The notes: generated from the sequence alone by a model not told the origin. A DNA stretch of 41,585 bases from CAYFPO01 sp964345035 (GCA_964345035.1 CAYFPO010000021.1:1-41585); one strand, 5' to 3'; shown: positions 17,040 to 27,300, counted from the first letter of the stretch. Numbers and translations are program-made.

Positions 17040-18203
17040 ATGCAGAATAAATTTCTTATTTATATTACTGTTTTTGTTTTATGTACAATAATTGAATTAG
17101 CTGGGAAGATTCAATATTGTTCAGGTTGTAAAAATACTATTCATAATTCAGTTCAGGAAATTGATGGTTATTTTTTTCATCTCAATTGTTTTACCTGCGC
17201 TAATTGTGAATCAGTAATAACCGGTGAATATCAAAAATATCAATCCAAATATTTTCATCCGGTTTGTTATAAAAAATATGCTGGTTTATATTGTAACTAT
17301 TGTGGTCAATTATTAGGAGATCACTTTGCCGAGTATAACTCTAAATTATTTCATGAACAATGTTATAAAGAATTTATTCAGCCAAGATGTGATGTCTGCA
17401 GCCAGCCACTTCCAAATAAATATATCACAGATCAGAACGGAAACTATCACCATGACTGCCATCGTAATCATATTTTGCCAAAATGTACAATCTGTACGCT
17501 TCCCCTGGAAAATTCATATTTAATTGATCCCTGGGGAAATAAATATCACAAATATCATTCTCAAGATGGAGTTTTATGTAGTTCTTGTTCCCGTGTTATC
17601 TCTGAAAAAATAACCCAGGGCGGATATAAATTCAATGATGGTCGATTTCTTTGTTCACTATGTGAAGCCTCCATAATTAAGACCGATTCTGACATTAACA
17701 AAAGTAAAAACAGAGTAACAAAACAATTGTCATCAATTGGAATATTTCCTTTTCCGGATAGTATCTCAATTAGTACAGTTGATAATTCCTCTTTAAAAAG
17801 GAAATCCAGATCATTACACCATAATAATTTGAAGGGAGTTACAAATATAAAAATTCAACATAAGCCCTTAAGGATGGTTTCCAGAAGATATGAAATCAAT
17901 ATTTTGAATGGTTTACTAAAGACCGAATTTGAAGCTGTACTTGCCCATGAATTGATTCATATTTGGCTCACCGAATTGGATAAAAATTATAGTGATATTT
18001 TTACAGAAGGCTTTTGTAATCTCGGCAGTGCTCTGATTTATGATAATGATAATACAAAGTTTTCAAGAATTCACCTGAAAAGTATGATTGAAAACGATGA
18101 TCCGGTGTATGGTGAAGGATATAGGATGTGTAGGAAATTACTCTCTCAGCATGGTTGGTCAGAATTCATTACAAGGGTGAAAAATGGGAATTTGCCTTTT
18201 TAG
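17040..18203 (+). CDS. Secreted LIM-domain protein with DA1-like zinc peptidase domain
   Basis: From the ATG at 17040 the protein has 387 residues; a TTG at 17004 would add 12, but the ATG gives a clean signal peptide (MQNKFLIYITVFVLCTIIEL). The first half has seven CxxC pairs with interspersed His/Cys in LIM-domain spacing (for example C27, C30, H47, C50, C53, C56). After a basic linker, a zincin motif HELIH lies at 303-307 with a downstream TEGFCNL giving Glu 323. LIM modules followed by HExxH...EG is the architecture of plant DA1 (DA1-like domain, formerly DUF3633), which is a ubiquitin-regulated peptidase. Here the ubiquitin-interacting motifs are absent and the protein seems exported. 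Substrate unknown. Confidence 0.85.
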   Translation: MQNKFLIYITVFVLCTIIELAGKIQYCSGCKNTIHNSVQEIDGYFFHLNCFTCANCESVITGEYQKYQSKYFHPVCYKKYAGLYCNYCGQLLGDHFAEYNSKLFHEQCYKEFIQPRCDVCSQPLPNKYITDQNGNYHHDCHRNHILPKCTICTLPLENSYLIDPWGNKYHKYHSQDGVLCSSCSRVISEKITQGGYKFNDGRFLCSLCEASIIKTDSDINKSKNRVTKQLSSIGIFPFPDSISISTVDNSSLKRKSRSLHHNNLKGVTNIKIQHKPLRMVSRRYEINILNGLLKTEFEAVLAHELIHIWLTELDKNYSDIFTEGFCNLGSALIYDNDNTKFSRIHLKSMIENDDPVYGEGYRMCRKLLSQHGWSEFITRVKNGNLPF

Positions 18204-18301
18204 TAGAATTTTTACATTTACCACTTTTATATTTGAGATTATACTATAGTAAATTTGCATACATTTTTATTATTAAAATTAAATTAGTAAAGGAGTAATA
18301 T

Positions 18302-18610
18302 ATGCCCTATATCATAGCAGATCCATGTGTGGGAGTTTGTGATACAGCCTGTGTAGAAGTATGCCCGGTTGATTGTATCCATGGCCCCCATGAAAAAGAC
18401 GATTCTGGACAAGGAGCAAAAGATATGAAAGATGCAGGAGAAAATATAGATGGTTTACAACTCTATATTGATCCTGAAGAATGCATTGATTGCGGTGCAT
18501 GCGAACCGGAATGTCCGGTCGAAGCGATCTTTGAAGAGAGTGAAGTTCCAGAAGAATGGAGTTCATTTATTGCTAAAAATTATGAGTATTTTGGACAAGA
18601 AGCTCCCTAG
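18302..18610 (+). CDS. Ferredoxin, two-cluster type
   Basis: A 102-residue electron carrier with two iron-sulfur sites. The first Cys set (C9, C13, C17, C21-P, C25 in CVGVCDTACVEVCPVDC) and the second CIDCGACEPECP set follow the 7Fe/8Fe bacterial ferredoxin pattern. An insertion of about 20 residues lies between them, as in FCB-group relatives. The C-terminal tail (VPEEWSSFIAKN) is also usual for that group. A strong ribosome site (AAAGGAGT) stands 8 bp before the ATG, and a terminator follows the stop, so it is probably monocistronic and well expressed. The redox partner is unknown. Confidence 0.94.
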   Translation: MPYIIADPCVGVCDTACVEVCPVDCIHGPHEKDDSGQGAKDMKDAGENIDGLQLYIDPEECIDCGACEPECPVEAIFEESEVPEEWSSFIAKNYEYFGQEAP

Positions 18611-18643
18611 ATAATTCAATTATTTTCAATACTATAAATCTAT

Positions 18644-18684
18644 ACCCCCTCAAGGTCAACTGAGGGGGTAATCTTTTTATTTTT
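18644..18684 (+). terminator. Rho-independent terminator after ferredoxin
   Basis: ACCCCCTCA (18644-18652) pairs with TGAGGGGGT (18661-18669) around an 8-base loop. The T-rich tract ATCTTTTTATTTTT follows at once. It lies 34 bp after the ferredoxin stop. Confidence 0.9.
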
Positions 18685-18736
18685 GTAAAATGAACAAAGA
18701 CCAATTCAAGTCAGATTCAGATCCACAGGAAACTCA

Positions 18737-18910
18737 GGAATTGTTGGTATAAATGCCGGAGAGATGATCGCTGAAGGTGTTCTTGCAATTGAAATGGGTG
18801 CTGACGCTGAGGATATTGGACGTACTAATCATCCCCACCCAACATTGTCTGAGTCTGTAGGACTTTCTGCAGAAGCGTTCGAAGGGACAATAACAGATCT
18901 ATTTATTTAA
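18737..18910 (+). pseudogene. 3' remnant of dihydrolipoamide dehydrogenase gene
   Basis: An uninterrupted 57-codon frame ends in TAA at 18908 and encodes only the C-terminus of an E3/Lpd protein. It runs from GIVGINAGEMIAEGVLAIEM through HPHPTLSESVGLSAEAFEG to TITDLFI. The HPHPTLSE segment is the catalytic His/Glu element of the Lpd dimer interface, and the tail matches the E. coli-type Lpd ending (HESVGLAAEVFEGSITDL). The FAD and NAD domains, about 400 residues, are absent. Immediately upstream is the ferredoxin terminator. In this frame the only ATG is internal (GEM), with no ribosome site. It is either a deletion relic or an assembly join. Confidence 0.85.
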
Positions 18911-18925
18911 AAATAATTAATTTCA

Positions 18926-21112
18926 TTAATTATTCTCCAGTAATTTTTGAACTGTTTTAACATCGGATGTGGGTAGTTTACAAGTATAGTTTTGGCAAAC
19001 ATAAACAATGGGTGATCCATCATCTGTTGTTGGATAATTATTTGCAAATGGTATGACTTTGGAAATATTTTTTTCTTTCATACCACCAAATAAAACTACT
19101 TTATTTGGCTGATACACTTCTCTGATTGTTTTAATCATTTGTTGGGTTTCTTTTTTACTTTCATCCCCAAAAACCAGCACTTCAAAAGAAGGTCCCTGCA
19201 AAAAATCAATTGCCTGTAGCATCATAGAATATCCTTTTGGGTATCTATTTACACGGGAAGCAAATGCCTCTGTAATCTGGAAAGCAATTTCTTCAAAATC
19301 CGGACGTGACAATAATCGTCCCAATCTAATATAATTATAAGCAGATACGGAATTACCTGAAGGCACTGCCCCATCATATACTTCCTTTGTCCTTACAATT
19401 AATTCTTCACTATCATCTGATGTAAAGAAAAATCCATTTGCATCCCAATCCCAGAAATGATTATACTGATAATCTGCCAACTCAGATGCTTTGGTAAGAT
19501 AATTTACATCAAATGTTAAATGGTATAATTCGATGAGAGCCCAAATTGTAAATGCATAATCATCCAGGACTGCCTGTTTCCCTGCAGAATCATCCCTGTA
19601 TCGTTTGAATAATCTTCCCTGATCATCTGTTAATGTATTTAATATAAATCTCATGGCATTTTGTGCAATCTTGGCAAATTTTTCATCTTCCAATACCACT
19701 GCCGCCCGGGCAAATGCAGCAATCATAAGTCCATTCCAATCTGTTAATATTTTATCATCTTTGTATGGATGAATTCTATTTTCTCTTACAGAAAATAAGG
19801 TATTACGGGATTTTTCAATACTATTGGTAAGCTCAGTTATGCTCATTGAATGTCTCCCGGCATAATCTTTCAGTGATGTCCGTAAATGTGGAATATTTGT
19901 CAAATGCCTTCTGCCTTCATTGTAATTACCTTTTGGATTCAAGTTAAATAAATCATTAAACAAGGCAGCTTCGGAAGAACCGAGGTTTTTTTCTGTTTCC
20001 TTTGTTGACCATACATAAAATATTCCTTCTTCTCCTTCACTGTCTGCATCTTCAGCTGAATAAAATCCACCTTCAGGAGATGTCATATCCCGAATAACAT
20101 ATTCCAGAATTTCTCGTGTAATCTCAGCGTAAACGGGGTCATTTGTTGCTTCAAATGCTTCCAGATACGCCATTGTCAATATTGCTTGATCATATAACAT
20201 TTTTTCAAAATGGGGGACCAACCATCTGATATCTGTGGAATATCGATGAAAACCATAGCCAATTTGATCATACATGCCGCCATACCGCATTTCAATCAGA
20301 GATTTTTCAACCATGCTTAATGCCTGCTTATTTTTGGTTTTATTAAAATATTTTGCAAGGAACATATAGTCGTGTGCTTTTGGAAATTTTGGTGCTTCAT
20401 TAAATCCACCCCAGGTTTCATCAAACGAATTATTAAATTGATTAAATGCAATATCCAAAATATTGGGTTTAATATCATCATAGGTGGATATTGCTGATAT
20501 CTGGGTTTTTAATCTTTTAGTAATTTCCGAAGCATCTTTTAACACTTCATTTCTTGAATTTTTCCACAGCGAATTGATTTGAGGAATCAATTCTCTCATC
20601 CCTGTCCGATTATATCTGGTATCCCTGGGGATATATGTTGCCGCAAAAAATGCTTCCTTTTCAGGTGTAAGGATAACCGTCATAGGCCAACCGCCACGGT
20701 TATTGATCATCTGTGTGATTTCCATATAAACATTATCAATATCCGGTCTTTCTTCTCTATCAACTTTAACACAAATAAATGCATCATTCATTAATGCAGC
20801 AATTTCGGGATCTGCAAATGATTCCTCTTCCATCACATGGCACCAATGACAGGTTGAATATCCAATGGACAGAAACACAGGTTTGTCCATATTTTTGGCA
20901 GTTTGGAAAGCCTCTTCACCCCATGGATACCAGTCAACTGGATTTGCTGCATGCTGCAAGAGATATGGACTACTTTCAAAAACCAGTCTATTGAAAAGCT
21001 TTCCACCATTTTTGGGTAATTTGGTTAATTCCTTTTTTGTGGGAATGATGACACGGCCATTATCGTCAAATTTATAAGGAGAGTTTGGATTTTCCCTATG
21101 TTGTGAAGTCAT
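18926..21112 (-). CDS. SSP411/YyaL-type protein: thioredoxin-like domain (DUF255) plus glycosidase-like barrel
   Basis: A 728-residue protein. The N-terminal thioredoxin-fold domain (about 40-205) contains NPVDWYPWGEEAF and the CHWCHVM motif near 109-115. The C-terminal part (about 215-700) is an alpha/alpha toroid like N-acylglucosamine 2-epimerases or six-hairpin glycosidases (DDKILTDWNGLMIAAFARAA; AVPSGNSVSAYN). Homologues occur from bacteria to mammals (spermatogenesis-associated protein 20). The biochemical role is not established. No signal peptide is seen, so it should be cytosolic. It is convergent with the lpd remnant and probably monocistronic. Confidence 0.93.
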   Translation of the reverse strand: MTSQHRENPNSPYKFDDNGRVIIPTKKELTKLPKNGGKLFNRLVFESSPYLLQHAANPVDWYPWGEEAFQTAKNMDKPVFLSIGYSTCHWCHVMEEESFADPEIAALMNDAFICVKVDREERPDIDNVYMEITQMINNRGGWPMTVILTPEKEAFFAATYIPRDTRYNRTGMRELIPQINSLWKNSRNEVLKDASEITKRLKTQISAISTYDDIKPNILDIAFNQFNNSFDETWGGFNEAPKFPKAHDYMFLAKYFNKTKNKQALSMVEKSLIEMRYGGMYDQIGYGFHRYSTDIRWLVPHFEKMLYDQAILTMAYLEAFEATNDPVYAEITREILEYVIRDMTSPEGGFYSAEDADSEGEEGIFYVWSTKETEKNLGSSEAALFNDLFNLNPKGNYNEGRRHLTNIPHLRTSLKDYAGRHSMSITELTNSIEKSRNTLFSVRENRIHPYKDDKILTDWNGLMIAAFARAAVVLEDEKFAKIAQNAMRFILNTLTDDQGRLFKRYRDDSAGKQAVLDDYAFTIWALIELYHLTFDVNYLTKASELADYQYNHFWDWDANGFFFTSDDSEELIVRTKEVYDGAVPSGNSVSAYNYIRLGRLLSRPDFEEIAFQITEAFASRVNRYPKGYSMMLQAIDFLQGPSFEVLVFGDESKKETQQMIKTIREVYQPNKVVLFGGMKEKNISKVIPFANNYPTTDDGSPIVYVCQNYTCKLPTSDVKTVQKLLENN

Positions 21113-21169
21113 AGTGGAAAAGAAAATAATAATTAAATATAGAGCAACCCCTTTAATAATTTATCCTAT

Positions 21170-21202
21170 AAAATAAAAACGCACTCTAAATTCAAGAGGG
21201 TG
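21170..21202 (-). terminator. Probable weak terminator of the 21222-22334 gene
   Basis: Read on the minus strand, CACCCTCT pairs with AGAGTG (one bulge or G-T pair) around a 7-base loop. TTTTTATTTT follows two bases later. It lies 20 bp past the stop codon of the upstream minus-strand gene. Confidence 0.5.
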
Positions 21203-21221
21203 AAAAATAATCAAAGTTATC

Positions 21222-22334
21222 TTACTTTGTTATCTTCTCGGTTTTTTCAAATTTTAGATTTGAGCTATAGGTTCTTCCCCCAATAGTAAATGTTTCCTTT
21301 CCAAAGATCCTTGCATTTATCATAGCTTCCCTGAATTGTTCTCTGGTTACAGTTGAAATTTCCGTATCTTGAAAACTAAACTCAGATAGACCTTGTGCTT
21401 GTGCTGATTGAAATGCTTCAAGAAAGTTATCGTAACCAATAGGTGCTTTTTTCTCCTGAACGGGCACTCCTACAGATTCTCTTGTCTCGGATTTCAATAC
21501 AATTTCTTTTTCTTGGTCTGAATGGGATTGCAGTTTATCAAGAATTTCTGTGACTTTTCCTTCATCAACTACTCTGGGAGTAAGTGAATCAGGTTCTTTA
21601 GCTTCAGGATAATTGTCAGTTTCTGTAAATGTAGATTGAGTTTTTTCTTCCGGCACCGTTTCTGTTTTTGATTCAGGTTTGTCGACAGTGGTCATCTGTC
21701 CAGGCTCATCTTTTATTGGTATTTCCTGTTCTGTTGGAACCGTTTCTATGTGTGTACTGGTGGCGGGTTCTTGAACTGAAACAGGAACTGTTTGAGGTGC
21801 TTCCGCAGCTACTTTCTTTTCCACTTCTACACCAGTTTCTTTCAATTCCTTCAAAATTGTTAAATATTCAGTATATACCACTGTTTTTTCTTTATAAAAT
21901 TTAAACAGGGTAATATAATTTTTCATTAACAATAATGCCTGTTTCCTGTGAGACTGTTTTTCCACCGCTTTTTTTGTGAGTTTAATGGCTTTATATGTAT
22001 AGCTAATTTCGGGTTCATCAGGAAATTGTATCGGATGTACATCAGTATTTATTATTCCCAGATATTGATCAATTAACCCATCAAATTTTGTGAATTTTTC
22101 AGAGCTGACATCATTTAATTTCTCAATTTCCATACCAAATGCTTCAGAAACAGCTCTGTAGAATTCTACCTGATCCTGTAATCCTTCAATTGATTTACCC
22201 ACATCTCTGAATTTTAAAAGGGCTTTTGGAGATGATCTCAACTCTTCAGTTAAATACTTGCTGGTATATTGATAAGATTGTCCAAAAATTATTCCGGTCA
22301 CCATTATCAATGTATTAATTATTAATTTATTCAT
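21222..22334 (-). CDS. Exported protein of unknown function with acidic P/E/T-rich linker
   Basis: I do not recognise this protein. Taking the ATG at 22334 gives 370 residues beginning with a good signal peptide (MNKLIINTLIMVTGIIFGQS); an upstream start at 22403 would bury the signal behind 23 residues. The N-terminal half (about 20-165) is charged and helical, coiled-coil-like. A disordered segment rich in Pro, Glu, Thr and Val spans about 175-290. The last 80 residues form a small folded-looking domain (GYDNFLEAFQSAQAQGLSEF...FTIGGRTYSSNL). This design (fold, disordered spacer, small fold) suits a periplasmic spanning or scaffold protein; that is inference. It is divergent from the small membrane protein gene. 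Confidence 0.7.
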   Translation of the reverse strand: MNKLIINTLIMVTGIIFGQSYQYTSKYLTEELRSSPKALLKFRDVGKSIEGLQDQVEFYRAVSEAFGMEIEKLNDVSSEKFTKFDGLIDQYLGIINTDVHPIQFPDEPEISYTYKAIKLTKKAVEKQSHRKQALLLMKNYITLFKFYKEKTVVYTEYLTILKELKETGVEVEKKVAAEAPQTVPVSVQEPATSTHIETVPTEQEIPIKDEPGQMTTVDKPESKTETVPEEKTQSTFTETDNYPEAKEPDSLTPRVVDEGKVTEILDKLQSHSDQEKEIVLKSETRESVGVPVQEKKAPIGYDNFLEAFQSAQAQGLSEFSFQDTEISTVTREQFREAMINARIFGKETFTIGGRTYSSNLKFEKTEKITK

Positions 22335-22433
22335 TCTTTTCAATTGATATTTTATTGTTCTAAGTGTTAAAAATCTACATAGATTCAATGAACAAAACAA
22401 CACTGAATTTAAATTATTTAAGGAAAGGAAGCT

Positions 22434-22649
22434 ATGGAAAAATCTTTAGAAAATAAATTACAGGAACTTCAGGAAAGGATTATTGAATTGGAATCAAGTC
22501 TGCCGGATACAGCACTTTTAGATCATTCATTTTTGAAACGTGCGTTCACAGTATTTGGACATAATCTTGTTGCAAATTTAATTGTATCAATTCCCTTTGT
22601 GATATTATTCCAATATTTTATGATTAAATTTATGCCAAATATTTACTGA
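22434..22649 (+). CDS. Small coiled-coil membrane protein
   Basis: A 71-residue protein with an excellent ribosome site (AAGGAAAGGAAG directly before the ATG). Residues 1-25 are a charged heptad-like helix (LENKLQELQERIIELESS). Residues about 45-66 form one membrane helix (LVANLIVSIPFVILFQYFMI). No family is recognised. The 3' end overlaps the convergent YwqK-like gene by 7 bp. Good coding character and start signal make it a real gene. Confidence 0.75.
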   Translation: MEKSLENKLQELQERIIELESSLPDTALLDHSFLKRAFTVFGHNLVANLIVSIPFVILFQYFMIKFMPNIY

Positions 22650-23101
22650 TACAATAATCTTCCATTTTGATCCCACCTCACAGTGGTCCCTATTTTATCG
22701 CCTGATTCATACAGAGATTCAGTCTTTATCTGACCATTTGGATAAAACCACCTTTCATATCCATTTAATTTTCCATAAAAATAATTTGCAGAATATTCCA
22801 GGTTCCCAGATTCAAAATACTTATGTATTGTAGAATGAAGCATCCCATTACTGTAATGAGTAATTGATTTAATACTGGCATTTTCATACCAATAGGTAGT
22901 CTTCCCATCCGGAACATTATTGAGATATTCAGACTTATATTCCAAATTCCCATTGGAATAGTAGGACTTTTTTATCTCCCGCCCCTTTTCTTTTAACTGT
23001 CTTGTGGTTCGTTTTATTGACCCATCATCCCAATATTCCAAAATAACTGTTTTCGTTGTACAATTCCAAATTTGAGTGGAAATTATTAGATATAACAGCA
23101 T
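22643..23101 (-). CDS. YwqK/MORN-like repeat lipoprotein
   Basis: Starting from ATG 23101, the protein has 152 residues and begins MLLYLIISTQIWNC, a lipoprotein-like signal with Cys 14 as probable lipidation site; a TTG at 23134 is an alternative but lengthens the n-region. The rest consists of repeats of about 22 residues of the type YYSNGNLEYKSEYLNNVPDG, ending with YPNGQIKTESLYESGDKIG. These are MORN-variant repeats, as in YwqK-type proteins, sometimes annotated as antitoxins. No toxin gene is adjacent, so that label should not be used. Likely an outer-membrane or periplasmic lipoprotein of unknown role. Confidence 0.8.
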   Translation of the reverse strand: MLLYLIISTQIWNCTTKTVILEYWDDGSIKRTTRQLKEKGREIKKSYYSNGNLEYKSEYLNNVPDGKTTYWYENASIKSITHYSNGMLHSTIHKYFESGNLEYSANYFYGKLNGYERWFYPNGQIKTESLYESGDKIGTTVRWDQNGRLLYQ

Positions 23102-23225
23102 CTTTAGAGAATTTAATTTAGTGATGGCGGTCAAATTAGTCTGTATTATTTTGATTTAACTTTGTGTAGTAAGAAATTGAGGTGATTCTCAATCCACTCT
23201 TACTCCGATATGCTTCATTGCCTTG

Positions 23226-23270
23226 ATGAACGAGTACCCTTCCAAGTATCCTGGGAGGGTGCTTGTTCAT
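23226..23270. repeat. 18-bp stem inverted repeat
   Basis: ATGAACGAGTACCCTTCC (23226-23243) pairs along its whole length with GGGAGGGTGCTTGTTCAT (23253-23270), with three G-T pairs, around a 9-base loop. It lies directly after the stop of the SPOR gene and before the YwqK-like gene. No T-tract follows on either strand, so it may be an RNA processing or stability element rather than a terminator. Confidence 0.7.
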
Positions 23271-23272
23271 TT

Positions 23273-24238
23273 CTACTCTATGTCCAATCGAACATTATCC
23301 ACCCAAACATCTTCACCATATATACTGGCGACTTTATCACGAGTGGTTACTGCACGATCCTTTTTTCTATATTTTCCAACTCTGATTCTATACCAAATAT
23401 CATTGTTATCTGAAAAGTTTACCTCCTGTAAATAGGAATTGAATCCATTATCAATCAGGTCATCCTGCACACCTCTTGCTTCATGAATAGTAGGTTTAGA
23501 TGCCACCTGAATTGTATATTGACCATCAATTTTAGGTGGCTGAATTAATTTACCTATTTCAATTGGGATATCATCAGTCTGTTGAGCCTCAATTGGTGTA
23601 TCTACCATAGACGATTCCAGCTCGGTAACTGGTGCAGAGTCTTCATCTTCTGACGGGGGGATACTCGTGGTTGCATCCAATTTTAAATCACTTCCGCATC
23701 TGGGACAAAAAACAAATTTATTTTTATTTGGGAACCCGCATGAATGGCAAAAAGCAAAAACTTCGCCTCCACCCCCATGGTGTGGTGATTCCCCTGATGT
23801 CAGTCCTTCCTCAGATGTTGTAACATCATGAAAATCCATTTCTTCTTTCACTTTTAATAAAATAATCTCTGGAATTTTATCTGCGGTTTTCATTACCCAA
23901 TATGGATCAGACTCTTTAAACAGCATGGATAATTCAAAATTATATAAACCTTTTGATTGTTCATGTTTAACATTTGCAGTAATATTTTTTCCCTCTTTTC
24001 CATCGGTTACAATATAGTTCCCTGAATATACAAAATTACCGTACACACTTTTCTGTGTAAAGTCCACTCCGGTAGTGGAAATTACCATTTCCCATTCTGA
24101 TTGAGGCATTTCTTTTGGCATATTATCAACTTCATACACAAATTTATCTTGTGTACCTTTGAATTTCCCAAAAGCTTCCTGAGGAAGATTTTGGCTAATC
24201 CCAATGGCCAATACCGTCAGTATTATATAATATTTCAC
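23273..24238 (-). CDS. Exported SPOR-domain protein with internal zinc ribbon
   Basis: A 321-residue protein with a signal peptide (about 1-15). Residues 20-140 form an unrecognised beta-rich domain. A four-cysteine zinc ribbon follows at C164, C167, C178 and C181 (FCHSCGFPNKNKFVFCPRCG). An acidic linker (about 190-235) leads to a SPOR domain at about 240-321 (GQYTIQVASKPTIHEARGVQDDLIDNGF...IWYRIRVGKYRKKDRA). SPOR domains bind glycan strands lacking stem peptides, usually at division septa. A zinc ribbon in an exported protein is uncommon because the periplasm is oxidising; the cysteines may instead form disulfides. Confidence 0.85.
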   Translation of the reverse strand: MKYYIILTVLAIGISQNLPQEAFGKFKGTQDKFVYEVDNMPKEMPQSEWEMVISTTGVDFTQKSVYGNFVYSGNYIVTDGKEGKNITANVKHEQSKGLYNFELSMLFKESDPYWVMKTADKIPEIILLKVKEEMDFHDVTTSEEGLTSGESPHHGGGGEVFAFCHSCGFPNKNKFVFCPRCGSDLKLDATTSIPPSEDEDSAPVTELESSMVDTPIEAQQTDDIPIEIGKLIQPPKIDGQYTIQVASKPTIHEARGVQDDLIDNGFNSYLQEVNFSDNNDIWYRIRVGKYRKKDRAVTTRDKVASIYGEDVWVDNVRLDIE

Positions 24239-24306
24239 GGTGTAAACTTAATACAGGATATGTTTATTTCAAATATCCAAAATTATGAATTATTAAAATG
24301 CACTTT

Positions 24307-27300
24307 TCACCTAACTATTGCAAATTTTCCCAAGAATTTGGATTCAATAGATTCTACAGTAAATAAATATAACCCGGGGGCAACAACCTGATTGTTCATA
24401 GATCGAAGGTTCCACCATTCATTGCTATCATTTGGATTTGAGTGTGTAAAATCAATTACCTTTTCACCGGATATGGTAAATATGGTAATTTTGCAATTTG
24501 CAGGCAATTGAGTAAAACGGATTTTGTTTACAAATTCGGTCTCATTAAAATTTGACCTGACTATATAGGGGTTAGGTATCACTCGAATTTCAGTTGAAGA
24601 TATATTCTCATTCACAGGATAACCCGGTGCAACTGTCACAAAATTTGGATCATGTATTGAGGTCCCTTTGCTGTTTTCTATACTTGGATAACCGTCAGGT
24701 TCAGACCAGTTGTAAGGATTAGTATTAGACCAAATCGTATCTGTTACAAAATTTCCAAACCCATTATCAATGTATGAGATAATCATTGGTTTTTCAATCC
24801 CCATATCATAGGCTGTAACTGAATATGTGTATTCCATTCCATCAATAACTCCACACCTTGGACAATCATCCCTTATTGTATCTATAAATGTATATTCGAG
24901 TCCCGAATTAGTCCCCAGATCAAACCATGGTGATAGAGGATCATTGCCAGATATTTCCATCATTCTTGTATTTTCACCTTCACAATTGTACGGTTCAAAA
25001 ATACAAAAACTGCTGTCTTGGGCAGATGTTAAATCAAACTGAGCAATCGGTTTCCATCCAACATGAATATTATTTTGATCGAATATTTTATCTACAGTGG
25101 TACCCCAGGAAGTACCGCCATCATTACTCTTATAGACTTTATACCCTTCAAAATCAGCATATGTGGTCACAGCATCTATTGAATATTCAGATAAGTCATC
25201 CCAGGATAAAACTACTTTATTATGACTTGTAGCTGCTGTTACTTGAGGTACTTGGGGAGGTGAAAAACTTTGATAATGAGAATTATACATAATCTGTGCA
25301 AATCGTGCGTTACGTATCAAGTCCTCTTTATTTTGTCCAAAAATTATGCAAAAAGAAAAGGGCACTTCCTCTCCTACTTTCAAATCAAATGGTCCACAGC
25401 TGAAAAGCAATACACAATCCAGCCCTGGTTCGCCTTCCTGAAATGAATCTTCTTCCAATAATCCATCGAGAGAATCAAAGTGGGGATTTAAATTAATATC
25501 CTGATCTAAATCTGGGTTATCTGTATGGAAATACCATGCTTTTTCTGCGGAAGAGATATTAGTAGTATCACCAGCCATAAGTTTAAACATAATTTCTTCT
25601 TTATTCCGAGCTTGGGGGCATCCAGGAGATCCTGCCAGGCATGCACCGCTGCCTTCTCTTTCAATAACTCCGGGTCTATTCAGAAAATCGAACCAATGCC
25701 AGTTTGTCATTTTTAACCTTTCCCCCGGATAAATATCTGTAATATCATCAAGATCGAGGTCTATTTCTTGGGTTGCTCTCGGTGTATCCAATAATTGTGC
25801 GGCTACTATTCCGATTTCAGTTGCTCCGGAACTCACACCATCATAATCGTATACCATTGCCATGCTGATTATCAAAGAATCATTCAAGACCTTAAATTTT
25901 TCCCAGTAATATTCCATAAAATCATCTGCATTAGTATGAAAATAATTACCTAATGCATCCAAAGTGACCACATCAGCATCTACATAAAAACCAAGGTGTA
26001 CCTTTCTGTAATCAAATCCATTTCCGCGATTCAATTGAGTGCCGTCAGGCATTACCATACCATCTCCACAAATTTGATTTCCATAATCATCAAAAACCGG
26101 GATTTCTACTCCATTTATATTCCGTTCAAATGCACACCAATTACCACTTTCATTCCTTACCTTAACTGTGAAAAAAATAATATCCTCGGCAAATGATACT
26201 CCATATGAATGGGCTTCTGCCATTACCCGCAACCCCAATGGGTATCCTGTTTGTTCATACTCATCATTTGTGTTCACCAAATTCCCCTGATGAGCCCATC
26301 GATCGTCAAATTCCATATAAACATCATTATCGGAAATAAATCTACCCGGGACCTCCTTCCAACAATTATCATCTTTTCTGGTTCCTGTGCAATCATTCAG
26401 CCCCAATGCGGAAAGCTCTTCTGGAGTTAAATTACCGTAATAATCTTCTGCCCACCATCCCGGCCAAAATGGAACATCCTCGTTTAAATCTGCATCATAT
26501 TTTAAGGGCCAGGTTACTGGATAGGCACTATGTGCCAATAATGGGTATGGATCATTTTCATCAGTAAATATAGTATTGCCAAAAATGTCACCAACACTAT
26601 TGTCAATATTGTGAGTGTTGATTCTGGATTTTAATGCTGCCTGCCAATCTGTATTCCATTTTGGATTGTGGGAAGTGAGCCAAGATTCTGCAACGTTTGC
26701 ACCATAATATTCATATTGATCATCAGAAGTCCACTCCTCCTGATCTACCCCGTACTCATAGAGGTCAAACTCATCGGTACGGATGGATAACGCAGGTCTT
26801 AATGCCCAGGGATATATCAATCCGATACCTTTTTTTAATATTGGATCACCATATACATTTGCATTATTTGGATTTATTTCAGATGCATCATCACCTGGCA
26901 AACTGATAAATATTTCCTCGTTTTCCATTCCCCATTGGTTTTTTTTAGTCACAGAATAAATATTCTCAATCAACTCCCCTGTTATGCCCCTGTCTTCGTA
27001 GACTTCAAATACGACTCCAACATAGACTGTGTCGTCATTTTCATACCACGCATCAAAAGCATCTGCTGAACACCAGACATTTAATAGATCACCGTTTTCT
27101 GAAACAGATTCACTACAATTCACCCAATTAAATGTATAAGAATATGTCTGACCAGGAACTCCAGCACCAAATGCAACCCGGGGCAAGTATGTATAATTAC
27201 CCCATAAGCCGGCAGGATGGTCTCTCCATTCAATGAAATTACCAAAATTACCAACTGCAGTTTTTGCTTTACCTTTTAGTAGATATCCTCTCGCCCGGTC

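Noticed and set aside
22643..23101. Antitoxin label for the YwqK-like protein
   Set aside because: The MORN-like repeats and lipoprotein signal point to an envelope protein, and no toxin gene is adjacent.
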